From: Nodosilinea sp. FACHB-131
GTDB lineage: Bacteria > Cyanobacteriota > Cyanobacteriia > Phormidesmidales > Phormidesmidaceae
DNA length: 64,000 bases
Assembly (NCBI RefSeq): GCF_014695395.1
Contig: NZ_JACJOF010000027.1
Span: 434,001 to 498,000, forward strand
Direction of reading: 5' to 3'
The position numbers and the translations under genes are program-made. Every line of letters begins with the position of its first letter. Position 1 is the stretch's first letter. The notes below the pieces were generated by a model, which worked only from the letters and a program-made list of their open reading frames with translations, made no database searches and had not been told where the DNA came from. Shown here piece after piece: positions 61,212 through 64,000 of this stretch.

Positions 61212-62912
61212 CTAGGAAACAGCCTGCGGCAAAGACAAAACCGCTTGTCTTTGACTAGGAGTTAAGGTCGCTAGCCCCCGGTTAGCCGCGCTCAACACTG
61301 CCAGTAGCGAGGCCGTGACGATGCTGCTGTGAATGCCCACCCCGTGAATGGTGCCCTCCAGCCAGTCGGCGGCAATCTCGATCAGCGCGATCGCATCGGC
61401 ATCACTGCCGTGCCCAATGGCCCGCTCTTCGTAGCTGTGCACCCGAATCCCTAGATTTAGCGCATCGACAAAGGCGTCGATGGGGCCGTTGCCATGGCCC
61501 GCCCGGGTGAGCCTTACGTCAATACATTCCAAGGTTGTGGAAATGGCCGATGGCGTTTCATCATCCTGCCAGTGGTGGCTGACGTATTTGAACGGCAAGT
61601 TGACCCGCAGATACTCCTGCTCAAAGAGATTCCACAGCATGGGTGCGGTCATTTCTTTGCCGGTAGCATCCATGGCGCGCTGCACGATCTGGCTAAACTC
61701 AATTTGCAAGCGGCGGGGCAGGCTGAGGTTGTAGTCACGCTCCAGCAAAAAGGCAATGCCCCCCTTGCCCGACTGGCTATTCACTCGCACCACCGACTCG
61801 TAGGAGCGACCCAGGTCAGCAGGGTCGAGGGGCAGGTAGGGCATGTCCCACAGATCCTCTGGGTTGCGGGCCGCAAAGCCTTTGCGAATCGCATCCTGGT
61901 GGGAGCCCGAAAAGGCGGTGAACACCAGGTCGCCCACGTAGGGATGACGGGGGTGAATGGGCAGCTGAGTGCAGTCTTCGACAACGCGAGCCACCTCGTT
62001 GATGCGCGAGAAATCTAGCCCCGGATGAATGCCCTGGGTGTAAAGGTTCAATGCCAGGGTGACGATGTCAACATTGCCGGTGCGCTCGCCGTTGCCAAAC
62101 AGGCAGCCCTCGACCCGGTCAGCTCCAGCCATTTGGCCCAGCTCGGCGGCGGCGATCGCACAGCCTCGGTCGTTGTGGTTGTGCACGCTCAAATCGACGC
62201 TATCGCGGTAGGCGAGGTGGCGGTGCATCCATTCCACCTGGTCGGCAAAGACGTTGGGGGTAGCGCTCTCCACCGTAGCGGGCAGGTTGATGATCGCTTT
62301 GCGATCGGGCGTTGGCTGCCAGACCTCAAGCACCGCATTGCAAATATCCCGCGCAAACTCCAGCTCGGTCTGCGAAAACACTTCCGGCGAATATTCAAAG
62401 CGCCACTGGGTTGCCGGCCGCTCTGCCGCCAAGTCGCGGATCAGCGTAGCGGCCTTCACCGCTAGTGCGATCGTTGCCGCTGAGTCGTTGCGAAACACCA
62501 CCCGCCGAAACACTGGGGCCGTAGCATTGTAGACATGGACGATCGCCCGCTTCGCTCCTTCAAGGGAATCAAATGTGCGGCGAATCAAGTCCTCCCGCGC
62601 TTGGGTCAACACCTGAATTTCGACATCATCAGGCACGCGGTTTTCTTCAATCAGGCGGCGTACAAAGTTAAAGTCGGTTTCCGAGGCCGATGGAAACGCT
62701 ACTTCAATTTCCTTAAAGCCGATCGCCACCAGCAGCTCAAACATGCGCAGCTTTTGCTCGACAGACATTGGCTCAATTAGCGCCTGATTGCCGTCGCGCA
62801 GATCGGTGCTGAGCCAAATTGGGGGTTTGGCGATCACCTGGCTGGGCCAAGTGCGATCGGGCAATGCGATCGGCGCAAAGGGGCGATACTTTTCGGCGGG
62901 ATTGGTCAACAT
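61212..62912 (-). CDS. leuA: 2-Isopropylmalate synthase
   Basis: 566 residues from ATG 62912; the frame continues 35 codons upstream without homology. LeuA condenses 2-oxoisovalerate with acetyl-CoA, the first leucine step. Catalytic blocks: [60 protein letters not shown] (HxH metal site), [33 protein letters not shown] and [10 protein letters not shown], then the LeuA dimer regulatory end. It resembles the longer type (LeuA2). Confidence 0.95.
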   Translation of the reverse strand: MLTNPAEKYRPFAPIALPDRTWPSQVIAKPPIWLSTDLRDGNQALIEPMSVEQKLRMFELLVAIGFKEIEVAFPSASETDFNFVRRLIEENRVPDDVEIQVLTQAREDLIRRTFDSLEGAKRAIVHVYNATAPVFRRVVFRNDSAATIALAVKAATLIRDLAAERPATQWRFEYSPEVFSQTELEFARDICNAVLEVWQPTPDRKAIINLPATVESATPNVFADQVEWMHRHLAYRDSVDLSVHNHNDRGCAIAAAELGQMAGADRVEGCLFGNGERTGNVDIVTLALNLYTQGIHPGLDFSRINEVARVVEDCTQLPIHPRHPYVGDLVFTAFSGSHQDAIRKGFAARNPEDLWDMPYLPLDPADLGRSYESVVRVNSQSGKGGIAFLLERDYNLSLPRRLQIEFSQIVQRAMDATGKEMTAPMLWNLFEQEYLRVNLPFKYVSHHWQDDETPSAISTTLECIDVRLTRAGHGNGPIDAFVDALNLGIRVHSYEERAIGHGSDADAIALIEIAADWLEGTIHGVGIHSSIVTASLLAVLSAANRGLATLTPSQRQAVLSLPQAVS

Positions 62913-62983
62913 GGGTTTTGTCTCTAAAGTTTCAGCAGTAAAAAAGCTTGCCCAGTCATGAACTATGACAAGGGTGAGAAGAA

Positions 62984-63062
62984 GGGTTGCAGGTGTAAGG
63001 AAGGGTTTCAGGGGCAAGGTAGGGGTGGAGGCGGGCCGTAAACCCTATACCTTGCACCCCAG
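62984..63062. repeat. Palindromic repeat upstream of leuA
   Basis: GGGTTGCAGGTGTAAGGAAG at the left and AAACCCTATACCTTGCACCC at the right pair imperfectly; similar in design to 15130-15186. Confidence 0.5.
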
Positions 63063-63573
63063 TCGAGCCGGATAACAGCGCTCAAACTTCCCAGCAGTAG
63101 CTAGGTCTAGGAAAAACCTTTGACCTGGGGAGTCGAGCTATTCAGGGCATTTCGCCTTTATTTCGAAATTTAGTTGCGCCCAAGGCGCAGCAGCAGTCCC
63201 AGCCCTAGGAGCAGGCTGAAGAGAGGAGCGAGGGATAGCTGCAAAGACAACATCAAACGGGGATGGCGCAAAATTGCACAACACACGCATAGTAACTGCG
63301 TTGCAAAGCAGCGTCAAGAGCTGGGACTTCGCGATCGCGAGAGTGGATCGCTCTGAGCGGCGAGGCTCGCTCTAGATAGGATGGGTCAAGGACGCGATCG
63401 CAGAATTAGGAAATATTAGCCAGAAGTAATTTAACTCAGCCCAGTTAATAGCGCGCACACCACTTATTAGTGACAATAGAAGTCGGGGATCTCGCTCCTT
63501 TCGATTGGCTGAGCGGTTAGCCAGGGCAACATCTAGCCCTTGTTAACTCAAGCTGCTGTTTTTGGCTGTTTTC

Positions 63574-63606
63574 AGCCCCCTGCGTCTACTCGTGCAGGGG
63601 GCTTTG
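63574..63606 (+). terminator. GC-rich hairpin with T-rich tail ahead of the antiporter gene
   Basis: AGCCCCCTGC (63574-63583) and GCAGGGGGCT (63594-63603) with a 10-base loop then TTGT. It could end a small RNA transcribed from about 63470, or act as an attenuator in the antiporter leader. Confidence 0.6.
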
Positions 63607-63645
63607 TAAGCCGTTCTAATTTTCAGTGCCCTAACGTGATCCTGT

Positions 63646-64000
63646 ATGACCGCTGAACCAAACTTTGTCCTCGATTTAACCCTGGCCCTGGGGGCCTCTG
63701 CTATTGGCGGCTATATTGCCCATCGACTCAAACAGCCGGCGCTGCTGGGCTACCTCGTTACCGGGCTGATCATCGGTCCTTTTGGCCTCGGACTACAAAC
63801 CGATGTGGAGCAAATTCAGGGTCTAGCGGAGGTGGGCATTGCCTTTTTGCTGTTTGCCCTAGGGGTTGAGTTTTCCCTGACAGAGCTAAAGCGGGTCAAA
63901 GATATCGCCCTCAAGGGCAGCTTTTTGCAAATAGGGCTGACCACGCTGCTAGTGTGCTCGGTGTCGCTGCTGTCGGGCACGGCCAACTCTCCGCTCCAGG
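63646..64000 (+). CDS. CPA2 cation/proton antiporter (KefB-like), N-terminal part
   Basis: 118 codons from ATG 63646 to the window end. LDLTLALGASAIGGYIAHRL, PALLGYLVTGLIIGPFGLGL, IQGLAEVGIAFLLFALGVEF and the SLTELKRVKDIALKGSF stretch are standard for the first helices of CPA2 antiporters, which exchange Na+ or K+ for H+. The C-terminal regulatory part is outside the window, so K+ versus Na+ cannot be decided. Confidence 0.9.
   Translation, partial: MTAEPNFVLDLTLALGASAIGGYIAHRLKQPALLGYLVTGLIIGPFGLGLQTDVEQIQGLAEVGIAFLLFALGVEFSLTELKRVKDIALKGSFLQIGLTTLLVCSVSLLSGTANSPLQ

Larger units (their letters stand above)
62913..63645. other. Long intergenic region upstream of the antiporter gene
   Basis: 733 bases: a GGTG-type palindrome (62984-63062), GCGATCGC sites, and a terminator-like hairpin before the antiporter. 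A frame at 63174-63356 shows no family features and is not called. The rest is non-coding. Confidence 0.5.

Noticed and set aside
63420-63640. Known c-di-AMP or fluoride riboswitch before the antiporter
   Set aside because: The conserved core sequences of those riboswitches are not present.

Overview
The window is chromosomal DNA of an oxygenic cyanobacterium, probably a filamentous Leptolyngbya/Nodosilinea-type organism (the genus is inference only). It carries photosystem genes (psbA, psaK), carboxysome shell genes (ccmK3-ccmK4), a group 2 sigma factor, cyanobacterial families such as DUF4330, DUF4278, DUF4912 and TMEM14, and very many GCGATCGC (HIP1) octamers. Most of it is moderately GC-rich core genome. 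Two stretches stand out as AT-rich: about 16.8-21.4 kb (accessory DNA) and 39.0-40.8 kb (origin-like DNA).

Layout. 1-9.8 kb: partial CHASE2 sensor, SnoaL-like gene with divergent TetR regulator and a candidate operator, bioB, DUF4330, M48 protease, coaX, priA. 9.8-14.5 kb: sigC-like sigma factor preceded by a long palindrome of DnaA-box-like sequence, folB, the lipoate pair lipA-lipM, DUF4278. 14.8-16.7 kb: small protein and dihydropyrimidinase. 16.8-22.9 kb: accessory segment containing a chromosomal integron. An intI-type integrase on + carries one frameshift, an attI-like region follows, then two gene cassettes read leftward on the minus strand, each gene followed within a few bases of its stop by an attC-like imperfect palindrome. 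23.2-26.7 kb: NTF2-like protein and a 990-residue fusion of a phosphate-binding-protein-like domain with DUF4912. 27.2-32.9 kb: folate/biopterin transporter, carotenoid oxygenase, MarR regulator, FAD-Rieske oxidoreductase, HIT protein. 33.1-36.5 kb: psbA, LMW phosphatase-like protein, an unknown protein and an acyltransferase. 36.6-37.7 kb: MazF-like toxin and a DUF433/DUF5615 pair. 37.8-40.8 kb: dnaN, then a roughly 1.8-kb non-coding region with DnaA boxes, 13 GGATCC sites and a near-tandem duplication, the best candidate for oriC. 40.9-45.6 kb: universal stress protein, carotenoid isomerase/desaturase-like enzyme, CYTH protein, ComM/YifB. 45.6-51.4 kb: HD hydrolase, SRP RNA (ffs), two small cyanobacterial proteins, then the minus-strand cluster ORF142-ftsQ-ftsZ-thiD. 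51.6-58.4 kb: psaK, a decayed membrane-protein gene, a GT2 glycosyltransferase, TMEM14, an SLH lipoprotein, nucleoside hydrolase and ccmK3-ccmK4. 58.5-64 kb: small stress-type proteins (DUF2945, DUF4383, an exported protein), a GAF protein, leuA and the start of a CPA2 cation/proton antiporter.

Functional links visible from spacing: lipA-lipM overlap by 4 nt (lipoylation), ftsZ-thiD are 2 nt apart and follow ftsQ, ccmK3-ccmK4 each have a strong AGGAG, and DUF433-DUF5615 overlap by 4 nt (toxin-antitoxin-like). Several families of short palindromic repeats sit at gene ends. One of them (core TGGGCAGTGCCCA) supplies the stop codon of bioB, abuts the lipA start, and lies in frame inside a non-conserved insert of priA.

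The most interesting items are the integron with its damaged integrase and the internally duplicated origin-like region next to dnaN. All calls come from reading the sequence; no database or folding search was run.
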